This document shows positions 24,442 through 32,586 of a stretch of 36,553 nt of DNA, piece after piece; within the stretch, counting starts at the first letter, position 1; each line of letters starts with the position of its first letter. The notes under the pieces were generated by a model. The model saw only the letters and a list, made by a program, of their open reading frames with translations, did no database searches and was not told where the DNA came from. This stretch comes from Bdellovibrionales bacterium (lineage in GTDB: Bacteria > Myxococcota > XYA12-FULL-58-9 > SYDY01): NCBI GenBank assembly GCA_005801425.1, contig SYDY01000086.1, forward strand, positions 1 to 36,553, written 5' to 3'. A program made the translations under genes and the position numbers.

Positions 24442-25020
24442 ATGCGCGCCCCAGATACTTTTACACGCATTCCCCAAACATCTCCTGAAAGCATAGCCAT
24501 GCAACGCGGTGATCTCGAATCGTTCTGGAAGGTACGTATCTCCCATCAAGATCCCGTTGCACGGATTGGTTTCGCCATGTGGGGATCCGAAACGGCGTTG
24601 CGCAATGACGTTGCAACGGCCGATGACAATGCATTGCGTTTTTGGACACCCCGGATCGATCTCTTGGGACGCATTGCTTTATGGTGGGCCAGCGGCCCCA
24701 CACCACCGTCCACACGCAGCGAAATCAGCGATTATTGGATTTGGATGGGAACACACGCCACAACACGCCTTCGAGATGCCTTGCAAGCCCAGGACAGCAG
24801 TGGCATTGATCTGCGTTTGCACAATATCGGCGTTCAGTTGGCCGTGGAACACATGAAAGCCGTCGACCGCAATCCCACACTAACCGTAGACGAAATTCGC
24901 GCTTATCATCATCGCGTCTTTCAAGAAGCAGGTTTATCCACCCACGTTTATGGCGCAACACCCCATGCCTGGATCCCCGATGCCATTGAAATAATATTCG
25001 CCCGTTCATTGGTCGTTTAA
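24442..25020 (+). CDS. Unknown helical protein
   Basis: I do not recognise this 192-residue product. The start is uncertain: ATG 24442 (MRAPDTFTR) has a weak GAAAG, ATG 24370 would add 24 residues but has a Shine-Dalgarno directly abutting it, and ATG 24499 (MQRGDLESFW) is also possible. The body is predicted helical with conserved-looking Trp-rich motifs (RIALWWASGP, SEISDYWIWMGTHATTRLRDAL, NIGVQLAVEHMKAVDR). There is no signal peptide. It sits 103 nt downstream of the methyltransferase gene on the same strand. Confidence 0.5.
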   Translation: MRAPDTFTRIPQTSPESIAMQRGDLESFWKVRISHQDPVARIGFAMWGSETALRNDVATADDNALRFWTPRIDLLGRIALWWASGPTPPSTRSEISDYWIWMGTHATTRLRDALQAQDSSGIDLRLHNIGVQLAVEHMKAVDRNPTLTVDEIRAYHHRVFQEAGLSTHVYGATPHAWIPDAIEIIFARSLVV

Positions 25021-25058
25021 TCTAAGACGCCCGCAAATAAATAAGGCAAACTTAATGA

Positions 25059-25979
25059 ATGCCGTATACCCCTTCACAGAGACAAGGACTTTGGCTCGCC
25101 GCAGCCGCTGCCATCCTGTTTTCATCCAAGGCCATTTTGGCCAAATTGACCTATCGTTACGGCGTAGATGCGGTAACTTTTCTAACATTGCGTATGCTGT
25201 TCTCATTTCCCGTGTTTGCCACCATGGCAGTGATTGAGACCCGCCGCGCCCATGTCCGCAATGATCGCTTAACATGGCCCGAATGCGGCAGACTTATCAT
25301 CGTCGGATTGTTTGGCTACTACATGTCCAGCTTTCTCGATTTCTGGGGCTTGGAATATCTGCCTGTCGGCTTAGAACGTCTTATTCTCTTTTTGACACCC
25401 ACACTCGTCATGTTGATCGGCAGCATATTTTTGAAACGCCATGCCACCAAACAGCAATGGATTTCGGTATTCGTGTGCTACGCAGGAATGGCCCTTGCAT
25501 TTATGGAAAGCTGGCAAAGCAAACTCCCCAACTTAGGACGCGGTGGCGCTTTGATTTTTGGTTCAGCCTTAAGCTATGCGCTGTATATGTCGCTGTCGGA
25601 AGATCTCATGAAGCGGATCGGGAGCCAGCGTCTGGTACCCTATGCCATGTGCGCATCCACGGTTGTGTGCGTGATACAATTTTTCATTCTTCGATCGCCT
25701 ACAGAGTTACTACTTCCCTGGCCTGTGTACGGTATCTCTATTCTCAATGCCATCTTCTGTACGGTTATGCCCGTGTACATGGCAGCAATCGCCATCAATC
25801 GCATCGGTGCCGCCACAACCGCGCAAATGAGCTTTTTGGGACCTATTGCACTGCTTATTCTGAGTTATATTATTCTGGGTGAACCCCTTACCGTGCGAAA
25901 AATTTCAGGCACACTGATTATGATCGCAGGGATCACTGTACTTACGCGCATGCGACGCGTCGAAAAAATCGTTTCATGA
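25059..25979 (+). CDS. EamA/DMT-superfamily transporter
   Basis: Inner-membrane metabolite transporter. The 306-residue product has about ten hydrophobic helices in two repeats: WLAAAAAILFSSKAILAKLTYRYGVDAVTFLTLRM opens the first, and IGAATTAQMSFLGPIALLILSYIILGEPLT, a very typical EamA end with GE, closes the second. The substrate is unknown. AAGG lies upstream at rather long spacing. Its stop is 18 nt from the convergent stop of the next gene. Confidence 0.9.
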   Translation: MPYTPSQRQGLWLAAAAAILFSSKAILAKLTYRYGVDAVTFLTLRMLFSFPVFATMAVIETRRAHVRNDRLTWPECGRLIIVGLFGYYMSSFLDFWGLEYLPVGLERLILFLTPTLVMLIGSIFLKRHATKQQWISVFVCYAGMALAFMESWQSKLPNLGRGGALIFGSALSYALYMSLSEDLMKRIGSQRLVPYAMCASTVVCVIQFFILRSPTELLLPWPVYGISILNAIFCTVMPVYMAAIAINRIGAATTAQMSFLGPIALLILSYIILGEPLTVRKISGTLIMIAGITVLTRMRRVEKIVS

Positions 25980-25997
25980 ACGTTTAGGCAATTTATT

Positions 25998-26702
25998 CTA
26001 TGGGAGTGCCTTACAAAAAATAAATTCTCCGACAGGAACATGAACACGGTTATTGCGCGGCGAGTATGTAAAACCGATTTTTCGATGGTAAGCCACCAAG
26101 CCAAGTCCTGCATCAATCGCCGCTTGCGCAGACACTTCACCTCCAACGCAAACAAGATAACCGCCCTGCCCTAAATTTCTCACTGCCTGATCCATCACGC
26201 CATCATCAATAGCCGAAGAAGTAAGATACGACCATGCAACACCACTAAGGCCCGGACGAACAGGCCATGTTTTCCGTGCATCAAACAACACATCAGGAGG
26301 CTCTGCAAAATGAAATGTAGAATCTAAGAACATGTTGCAGCTCAACCACAAAGGCGAACGCCGTACTTCCTGGGGAACAAAAAAATAGGTGTGCGTTGGG
26401 CCACCTGGCTCAACCCAAAGGCCTGTTTTTAACGCAACATCAAATGCATCGCGATCAAAACTTGGCGCCTCGTAATCCTTCGTTCGATGCATCCAATGAG
26501 ACATAGCGGTTGCCGTGTGAATTTTGGCGACACCCTGTGCGCGGCGTGGGATAGGTTTCGATCCAGGAAAACCCCGAGCGCCAGGAGAAAGAGACATGAG
26601 CACATCACTCGTCACTTCCTGTCTGGGAGCATCCACGGGGGGGTTCTTCGGTGCGACTTCGACAGAATGGGTAACTACACGTGAAATGGCGCGGGAAGAC
26701 AT
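25998..26702 (-). CDS. Unknown soluble protein
   Basis: The 234-residue product (start at ATG 26702, with AGAGG about ten bases upstream; a longer reading frame begins at 26750 but lacks a ribosome-binding site) has a disordered, Pro-rich first third and a folded C-terminal two thirds. The C-terminal segment VMDQAVRNLGQGGYLVCVGGEVSAQAAIDAGLGLVAYHRKIGFTY looks like alternating helices and strands of a Rossmann-like fold and could be a divergent methyltransferase-type domain, but no SAM motif I is visible. There is no signal peptide. Function unknown. Confidence 0.55.
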   Translation of the reverse strand: MSSRAISRVVTHSVEVAPKNPPVDAPRQEVTSDVLMSLSPGARGFPGSKPIPRRAQGVAKIHTATAMSHWMHRTKDYEAPSFDRDAFDVALKTGLWVEPGGPTHTYFFVPQEVRRSPLWLSCNMFLDSTFHFAEPPDVLFDARKTWPVRPGLSGVAWSYLTSSAIDDGVMDQAVRNLGQGGYLVCVGGEVSAQAAIDAGLGLVAYHRKIGFTYSPRNNRVHVPVGEFIFCKALP

Positions 26703-26810
26703 GGGGCAATAGCCTCTCAATATCAGTGTATGGCCATAATATCGCCACACAAAGAGCGATGTTGCTCAAAAACCATAGATTGGGTGGACACTTTTTCGTA
26801 AAAGAGTTCA

Positions 26811-27383
26811 ATGGAAATAACATACGATACCGCCAATTCGGCCGAGGATCTCCATCAAATTCTCGCTTTGCAACAATCCAACTTGCGCGGAAATATCAAC
26901 AAAAACGAGGCCGCTACACAAGGGTTTGTCTCACTTACACATACCTATGACTTGCTCAAGCAGATGAGCCATCCCTACCCGCACATCGTGGCACGACACG
27001 ACGGCCAAGTGATCGCCTATGCACTCATCATGTTGCGAGAGATGGCTCCATGGATCCCGGAGCTTGAGGATCTGTTCACACACATCAGCGAAAGCACGTA
27101 TCGCGGCAAATGCCCGGATGATGCATCCTATTTCGTCATGGGGCAAATCTGTGTTCACAAAGCATTTCGTGGCATGGGTGTTGTACAAAAAATGTATCAA
27201 ACCATGGCCGAGCGCATGCATGCGCATTTCGATTATGTGATCACCGACATTTCAGCGATGAATCCACGCTCGCTTAAGGCCCATGAAAAAGTAGGTTTTG
27301 AAACGCTTGCAGAGTATCAAACGGAAACAGGAGATCCCTGGGTCATTGTGATCAAGGATCTTAAAAATGAGATCGATTTTTAG
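26811..27383 (+). CDS. GNAT-family N-acetyltransferase
   Basis: The 190-residue product matches the GNAT fold: ELEDLF and an N-terminal helix, then the acetyl-CoA-binding segment FVMGQICVHKAFRGMGVVQKMYQTMAERM (motif A, with RGMG in place of the usual Q/R-x-x-G-x-G/A) and DYVITDISAMNPRSLKAHEKVGFE, the typical GNAT strand-helix with N-x-x-S and GF. It transfers acetyl from acetyl-CoA to an amine; the acceptor is unknown. AAGAG precedes the ATG. The stop is six bases from the convergent OmpA-domain gene. Confidence 0.88.
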   Translation: MEITYDTANSAEDLHQILALQQSNLRGNINKNEAATQGFVSLTHTYDLLKQMSHPYPHIVARHDGQVIAYALIMLREMAPWIPELEDLFTHISESTYRGKCPDDASYFVMGQICVHKAFRGMGVVQKMYQTMAERMHAHFDYVITDISAMNPRSLKAHEKVGFETLAEYQTETGDPWVIVIKDLKNEIDF

Positions 27384-27389
27384 TTTGCC

Positions 27390-28268
27390 TTACTCTCTCG
27401 CAGTTGCCGGTGGTGCATCCCCTGAAACAAGTTCTTGGATAGGCGCAAATTTTGGCATCAACCAAATCTCAACACGTCGATTGGCATGACGACCTTCAAC
27501 ATCCTTATTGTCTGCAATGGGATCATATTCACCCGCACCGGATGCAACAACATTTCCGGGATTGACGCCTTCACGCACCAGAAGTTTCACCACTTCGGTC
27601 GCACGTTGCGTGGCAAGCTCCCAATTGCTAGGAAATCGCTGTGTACGAATAGGTGTCGTGTCGGTATGCCCCACCACCTGAAAAGTACGATCGTTCATTT
27701 CGCGTATGGCTGCCGCCAGAACAATCAACGTACTGGTATCTTTGATCTCTGTTCCACCTGAACTGAACAGAACATCATTGGCAAGTGAAACAACAATGCG
27801 ACCTTTTCGAAACTTCACATCAAGTTGCTTCGTATCGATAAGAGCACGCATTTGCTCTACAAGCCGCTTATAGCTTTTACTTTGAGCATCTGCTTCGCGC
27901 TTGATTTCCTCAAGTTGCTTTAAATTGCCTGAAAGCTGCGCAATATGCGCCTCAAGTCCTTCTCTATTTTGGTTAAGCTTGCCAATCTCTTGCTCAACAG
28001 CCAACAATTTTTCACCACGTTCACGGGCTTCTTTAGAACTGGCACCAAGAGCACCCATACATCGCTCTTGGGCGATCGTTGCCTCTGAACGCAATTTTTC
28101 TGTGACATCAAGTTTTTGTTGGGTGGCACCCAAATCTGCTTCAGTTGCTGCCAAATTACTCAGTGTTTGCTGCAAATCAGCGACAACACCTTTGTGGGTC
28201 TTCATCGTCACGCAGGCTGAAGTAAACAATGACACCAGAAAAACACCAAAAACACTTAAGCGATTCAT
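27390..28268 (-). CDS. OmpA-domain lipoprotein with coiled coil
   Basis: An outer-membrane-anchored, peptidoglycan-binding protein. The 292-residue product has a lipoprotein signal (MNRLSVFGVFLVSLFTSAC, Cys19), a long coiled coil (about residues 30-135, Gln/Leu/Glu-rich), and an OmpA C-terminal domain with RIVVSLANDVLFSSGG, VVGHTDTTPI and NWELATQRATEVVKLLV, then ANRRVEIWLMP. The Asp and Arg residues that hold diaminopimelate in OmpA domains are present (HTD, NRRVE). AAAGGA precedes the ATG. It is divergent from the Cys-rich gene with an 87-nt gap. Confidence 0.92.
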   Translation of the reverse strand: MNRLSVFGVFLVSLFTSACVTMKTHKGVVADLQQTLSNLAATEADLGATQQKLDVTEKLRSEATIAQERCMGALGASSKEARERGEKLLAVEQEIGKLNQNREGLEAHIAQLSGNLKQLEEIKREADAQSKSYKRLVEQMRALIDTKQLDVKFRKGRIVVSLANDVLFSSGGTEIKDTSTLIVLAAAIREMNDRTFQVVGHTDTTPIRTQRFPSNWELATQRATEVVKLLVREGVNPGNVVASGAGEYDPIADNKDVEGRHANRRVEIWLMPKFAPIQELVSGDAPPATARE

Positions 28269-28355
28269 CGTGTTCCTTTCATGTTGTACTTGATTTTTTC
28301 AAACACCTCTGTGCAATCGCACACCGCCGCACCGCTTTTTGAGAGAGTAAAGCCC

Positions 28356-29051
28356 ATGGCATCAGCATCGTCACAGATCACAACGCTGCCTATCACAATT
28401 CCCCCTGCTGCCGATATCCACGCTGCACCTGATATCATTACCGCTCCATTGGCAACAAACGGCCAACGCACCTGTTGTCCACCGTTGCATTGTTGCCCTC
28501 AAGCAGTGCCCACATGTTGCGATCTTGTGTACGTTGCAACCCAGTGTTGCAACATTCTCACCACACCTTGCATCAGCGGGGTCAACACATCAGGCAATGG
28601 TATCGCGATCCAACAACAAACCCTCTGCTGTCCAGGTTTTGGAAATCAAACAACCGCACTCACATCGCAAGGCGTTTCACAAAATGGGTCCACCTGTTTC
28701 GGCCTCTGCAGCAGTTCGAGCAATAGCAGTTGGAACCCCTGCGGCAGCTCCAGCAGCGAAAGCGAAAATTGCTGCTTCGGCATGAAGAGCAGTTGCGACT
28801 GGAGCAAATGCAGCGGCTGCAGTTGCTTCTCATGCAGCTGCGATTGTAAATCTCCCGGAGAAACCGTAGGCGACGTGGGAAATGCTGCTGGTAACTTCGG
28901 TGACTGCCTTAGCACGGTATTTTGCGCGCCATGCCACCTGCTGCAAGGTGTGGATTGCAGTTGGGCCTCCGGTGCCGGAAGCGCCATCTGGGGTTGCTTG
29001 GGGGACACCGGCGATTGCCTTCTCGGAGTACTGCGCATTTTTGATTGTTAA
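28356..29051 (+). CDS. Cysteine-rich protein of unknown function
   Basis: I know no family for this. The 231-residue product (ATG 28356, with GAGAG upstream; an in-frame start at 28281 has none) contains 30 cysteines, 13 percent of residues, in two styles. Residues 40-70 have paired Cys (RTCCPPLHCCP, PTCCDL, TQCCN), and residues 140-180 have a Ser/Cys low-complexity stretch (WSKCSGCSCFSCSCDCK). The protein ends in Cys. No signal peptide is visible. AGC and TGC codons dominate the middle, as expected for an expanded repeat. It could be a metal-binding, envelope or cross-linked structural protein. It is divergent from the OmpA lipoprotein. Confidence 0.6.
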   Translation: MASASSQITTLPITIPPAADIHAAPDIITAPLATNGQRTCCPPLHCCPQAVPTCCDLVYVATQCCNILTTPCISGVNTSGNGIAIQQQTLCCPGFGNQTTALTSQGVSQNGSTCFGLCSSSSNSSWNPCGSSSSESENCCFGMKSSCDWSKCSGCSCFSCSCDCKSPGETVGDVGNAAGNFGDCLSTVFCAPCHLLQGVDCSWASGAGSAIWGCLGDTGDCLLGVLRIFDC

Positions 29052-29066
29052 AAAATACGCATATTT

Positions 29067-29096
29067 ATATTTTATGAATTCTAATCCATAAAATAT
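29067..29096. repeat. AT-rich perfect inverted repeat
   Basis: ATATTTTATG and CATAAAATAT are perfect 10-bp arms around a 10-base loop, 16 nt after the Cys-rich gene's stop. It is a weak hairpin, possibly a terminator for that gene or an operator for the next. Confidence 0.45.
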
Positions 29097-29165
29097 CAGC
29101 AGGTCGTGTGTAAGGCCCTCCAGAACCCCCTATCAATAGATGTCATTACATGGGATATAATCACA

Positions 29166-29900
29166 ATGAGTAGCCTTCCGCCCGTACGTGAACCCAACAA
29201 AGCCCATGAAACACCTGTCTCGCGCGAGGAACGCATTGCCCACGCAATCGACGATGCCAGTTTGATCTTGGCGCAACCAAGGCTGGGCGCCCCGCCTGCC
29301 AGCGCACTTAGCCTTGTTGCTCATGATACATTTCAACCGCAAAATACAGCATCCGTGCCGATCACCGCCCAATCTTCCAACATACCTGCTCCGCTGCAAA
29401 CGGAAAGACAACAGCCACTCCAAGCCACCGTAGGCAACCCACGCGTCCCCCCTTCATTGGACGATGCCAATTTGGTGGAGAATGAGCCAAGGCTCAGCAG
29501 CAATATATCGGCTGCGCGAAACCCCGTCCGCCGTGTTACATGGGATCCCGATCTCATTACGGGACCCACCAGAAGAATTGGTCCTCCGCAGCAACCGGCA
29601 ATACGCCTGCCTGCCCAAGGACAGGTGGCCAATGCAGCTGTTCCCCCAGCACACGAACGCACTGCTGCTGAACAATGCTGCGAAAATATAGCGGTTGGAA
29701 CCCTTGGTCTTGCGCTCATCGCAGCAGGCCCCGGTCTGATGGTATCGGCAAAAGTTGCCCTTACTGCAGGACTTGTCAGTGAAAAATCTGCCTTTGCCAT
29801 GTACGCAGTAGGCGGGATCATCACGCTTGCAGAGCTGTGCGTACTTGGTCGCGGCCAGAATGTTAGTAACTGCCCAATTGGTGACTGCTGCACTATTTGA
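29166..29900 (+). CDS. Pro-rich protein with internal duplication and C-terminal membrane hairpin
   Basis: Unknown protein of 244 residues. Residues 1-160 are Pro/Ala/Gln-rich and probably disordered, and contain a duplicated 12-residue motif, DDASLILAQPRL (29-40) and DDANLVENEPRL (99-110). Residues 174-230 hold two hydrophobic helices (IAVGTLGLALIAAGPGLMV and AFAMYAVGGIITLAELCVL) that could form a membrane hairpin. The last 18 residues have five cysteines or near neighbours (SNCPIGDCC). No signal peptide. A TATAAT box at 29156-29161 is four bases before the ATG, without a clear -35, so the mRNA may be nearly leaderless. A GTG at 29106 would lengthen the protein by 20 residues. Confidence 0.6.
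   Translation: MSSLPPVREPNKAHETPVSREERIAHAIDDASLILAQPRLGAPPASALSLVAHDTFQPQNTASVPITAQSSNIPAPLQTERQQPLQATVGNPRVPPSLDDANLVENEPRLSSNISAARNPVRRVTWDPDLITGPTRRIGPPQQPAIRLPAQGQVANAAVPPAHERTAAEQCCENIAVGTLGLALIAAGPGLMVSAKVALTAGLVSEKSAFAMYAVGGIITLAELCVLGRGQNVSNCPIGDCCTI
29250..29285 (+). repeat. Duplicated 36-bp segment, copy 1
   Basis: This stretch, beginning GACGATGCCAGTTTG and ending CCAAGGCT plus one base, recurs at 29460-29495 in the same reading frame. The two are exactly 210 bp (70 codons) apart and encode the paired DDA-x-L motifs. Confidence 0.6.
29460..29495 (+). repeat. Duplicated 36-bp segment, copy 2
   Basis: Second copy of the segment at 29250-29285, beginning GACGATGCCAATTTG. The flanks (first and last nine to ten bases) are nearly identical; the centre has diverged. 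Confidence 0.6.
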
Positions 29901-30020
29901 AGCTTTCCCGAAATCTTCCCAACAACTCAACTGTGACGATGAAAGACTGTCGCTTCGCATACGACTGCCCAGACAGTGAAGTCACGTTTCCACGACCCAA
30001 CCATGCGCCTACGTCATCGG

Positions 30021-30113
30021 GCGTCACCTTCTTTCCTAAAATCAATACAAATTGATGCGTTAATGATGGTGATGATACTTTGCCTTCTTGTGTACAACTT
30101 TGCCCAATTCAGC
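30021..30113 (+). pseudogene. Remnant of the C-terminus of a transposase (IS1634/IS4-type)
   Basis: In the 310-bp gap before ppsA, a short open stretch encodes SFLKSIQIDALMMVMILCLL followed by VYNFAQ. This matches my memory of the C-terminal helix of IS1634-like transposases (a F-x-K-x-x-x-I-x-ALMMVM-x-LCL-VYN pattern). No other part of the gene, and no inverted repeats, are visible, so it is a decayed fragment. The rest of 29901-30210 shows nothing else I can support. Confidence 0.5.
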
Positions 30114-30210
30114 CAAGGAAATCTCGAACCCCACAATGCGATGAATCCCACAGCTGATCGCGGGAATGTAGGTCACACCTCAACTTCTACTTATTAAATG
30201 AAAGAGTATC

Positions 30211-32586
30211 ATGTCAGACTTGATCAAATTTTTTAGGGAAATACATTTAAAAGATATCCCACTGGTCGGTGGTAAAAATGCTTCTTTGGGGGAAATGATT
30301 AATCAATTGGAGGGCAAAGGCATTAAGATTCCCGATGGTTTTGCAATAACAGCCACAGCATATCGTCGCTATTTGCAAGAAACGGGTTTAGGGAAAAAAA
30401 TTCAGGAACTTCTGCAAGGATTGGATGCAAGCGATACCAAACGACTCAGCAATGTTGGGCGTCAGATCCGACAAACTATATTAGAAACACCACTGCCACC
30501 ATTTCTAACGGAGGAGATTAAACAAACGTATCGAAAGTTCGCCCAAGATTTGAATGAAGAAGATATTTCCGTTGCCGTGCGTTCTTCCGCCACAGCAGAG
30601 GATTTGCCGGATGCTAGTTTTGCTGGGCAACAAGAAACGTATTTGAATGTACATGGAATAAAAGAAGTCTTAGAAGCCTGCCACAAATGCTTTGCCTCGC
30701 TGTTTACCGACCGAGCCATTTTCTACCGGCAACAAAACGGATTTAACCATATGCAGGTAGCCCTCTCTATCGGTGTACAAAAAATGGTACGCTCCGATCT
30801 CGCCGCATCCGGTGTGATTTTCACATTAGATACTGAATCCGGATTTCGCGACGTCGTGTTTGTGACATCCAGCTACGGTTTGGGAGAAAACATCGTTCAA
30901 GGTGTGGTGAACCCCGATGAATTTTATGTTTTTAAACCGACACTCAAAAAAGGATTTCGTTCCATTATCGAAAAAACGCTGGGAACTAAAGAAATCAAAA
31001 TGATTTACGACACGCGCGGCGGCAGCAAGCTCACGCGCAATGTTCCAGTGACGCCATCAGATCGCGAACGTTTTAGCCTTTCAAACGAGGACGTTCTTCA
31101 AGTGGCCCGCTGGGCCATTATCATTGAAGAACATTACGGGCGACCTATGGATATCGAGTGGGGTAAGGATGGAATAACGCAGGATTTGTACATCTTGCAG
31201 GCCAGACCGGAAACGATACACGCGCGCCAAAACCACAATGTTTTTGAAACCTACATTTTGAAAGACCGAGGCAAGGTATTAAGCCAAGGGAAAGCTGTTG
31301 GGACAAAAATCGGCCAAGGCAATGCCTGTGTGATTCGTCACGCCAAGGATAAGGAAAAATTTCGAGATGGACAGGTTTTGATCGCGGAGATGACAGATCC
31401 TGACTGGGTCCCTATCATGAAAAAAGCCTCCGCCATTGTAACTGAGCGCGGCGGACGCACCTGCCACGCTGCCATTATCAGCCGAGAATTGGGGATCCCG
31501 GCTGTTGTGGGTGCTGCTCATGCACTTGAAACTGTATCTTCTGGCCAGCCTATCACAGTATCTTGTGCCGAAGGCAGTGAAGGTTATGTTTACGAAGGCA
31601 TTTTGGCGTACGAAACGAAGCGCATTCCTTTGCAAGAGAGAAAATCCTTGCCCGTCAAGATCATGATGAATGTGGCCAGACCCGATACGGCTTTTGATTT
31701 GTCCTTTATACCCAATGACGGTGTTGGATTGGCGCGCATGGAATTCATTATTAGCAGCCAAATTCAAATTCATCCTATGGCACTGATCCGTTATCCTAAT
31801 CTCAAAAATCCTGAAGATATCAGAAAAATTGAGGAACTGACGCATGGCTATGAAAATAAATCCGATTATTTCGTGGAGATGTTATCTCAAGGTGTTGGGA
31901 AAATTGCAGCGGCCTTTTACCCTAAAGAGGTGATTGTGCGTCTGTCTGACTTTAAAACCAATGAATACGCGGGTCTTATTGGTGGCAAAGAATTTGAACC
32001 CAGTGAAGAAAATCCGATGATCGGGTTTCGTGGAGCATCTCGCTATTACGATGACCGTTATCAACCGGGGTTTTCTCTCGAATGCAGTGCGCTTAAAAAA
32101 GTACGCAATGAAATGGGTCTGGATAACGTCAAGATCATGATTCCATTTTGTCGTACGGTACAAGAAGCCCAGCGCGTTTTAACCGTCATGAAGGATGAGG
32201 GGCTCAAGCGTGGCGAGAACAGGCTAGAAATATATATGATGTGTGAAATCCCATCGAACGTGATTTTAGTCCATGAATTTGGCAAACTATTCGATGGGTT
32301 TTCTATTGGTTCAAACGATCTCACACAACTTGTTTTAGGTTTGGACCGTGACTCAGAAACCATCGCCCATCTTTTTGATGAACGTAATCCCGCAGTCATG
32401 GAAATGATTCGGATGGTGATTCACGGAGCCAAACAAGATGGCATTCCTATTGGCATTTGCGGACAAGCGCCATCGGATTACCCTGAGTTTGCTGAGTTTC
32501 TCATTCGAGAAGGAATTGATAGCATCTCGCTTAATCCGGATGCGATTCCTGGTGTCTTGATGAGATTGAATGGGGCAAACAAATGA
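30211..32586 (+). CDS. ppsA: Phosphoenolpyruvate synthase
   Basis: Converts pyruvate, ATP and water to PEP, AMP and phosphate (EC 2.7.9.2), allowing gluconeogenesis from lactate or pyruvate. The 791-residue product has the ATP-grasp N-terminal domain (LVGGKNASLGEMI, SVAVRSSATAEDLPDASFAGQQ), the phosphohistidine loop ERGGRTCHAAIISRELG with H419, and the PEP-binding C-terminal barrel with the active-site GICGQAPSDYPEF (C750). Lengths and catalytic positions match E. coli PpsA within two residues. GAAAGAG precedes the ATG. The stop overlaps the ldhA start by four bases (ATGA), so this is an operon. Confidence 0.97.
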   Translation: MSDLIKFFREIHLKDIPLVGGKNASLGEMINQLEGKGIKIPDGFAITATAYRRYLQETGLGKKIQELLQGLDASDTKRLSNVGRQIRQTILETPLPPFLTEEIKQTYRKFAQDLNEEDISVAVRSSATAEDLPDASFAGQQETYLNVHGIKEVLEACHKCFASLFTDRAIFYRQQNGFNHMQVALSIGVQKMVRSDLAASGVIFTLDTESGFRDVVFVTSSYGLGENIVQGVVNPDEFYVFKPTLKKGFRSIIEKTLGTKEIKMIYDTRGGSKLTRNVPVTPSDRERFSLSNEDVLQVARWAIIIEEHYGRPMDIEWGKDGITQDLYILQARPETIHARQNHNVFETYILKDRGKVLSQGKAVGTKIGQGNACVIRHAKDKEKFRDGQVLIAEMTDPDWVPIMKKASAIVTERGGRTCHAAIISRELGIPAVVGAAHALETVSSGQPITVSCAEGSEGYVYEGILAYETKRIPLQERKSLPVKIMMNVARPDTAFDLSFIPNDGVGLARMEFIISSQIQIHPMALIRYPNLKNPEDIRKIEELTHGYENKSDYFVEMLSQGVGKIAAAFYPKEVIVRLSDFKTNEYAGLIGGKEFEPSEENPMIGFRGASRYYDDRYQPGFSLECSALKKVRNEMGLDNVKIMIPFCRTVQEAQRVLTVMKDEGLKRGENRLEIYMMCEIPSNVILVHEFGKLFDGFSIGSNDLTQLVLGLDRDSETIAHLFDERNPAVMEMIRMVIHGAKQDGIPIGICGQAPSDYPEFAEFLIREGIDSISLNPDAIPGVLMRLNGANK

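Noticed and set aside
28646-29038. A Leu/Gln-rich open frame on the minus strand opposite the Cys-rich gene
   Set aside because: It is the antisense of the AGC/TGC-rich repeat stretch. Its Gln/Leu richness follows from that, and there is no ribosome-binding site.
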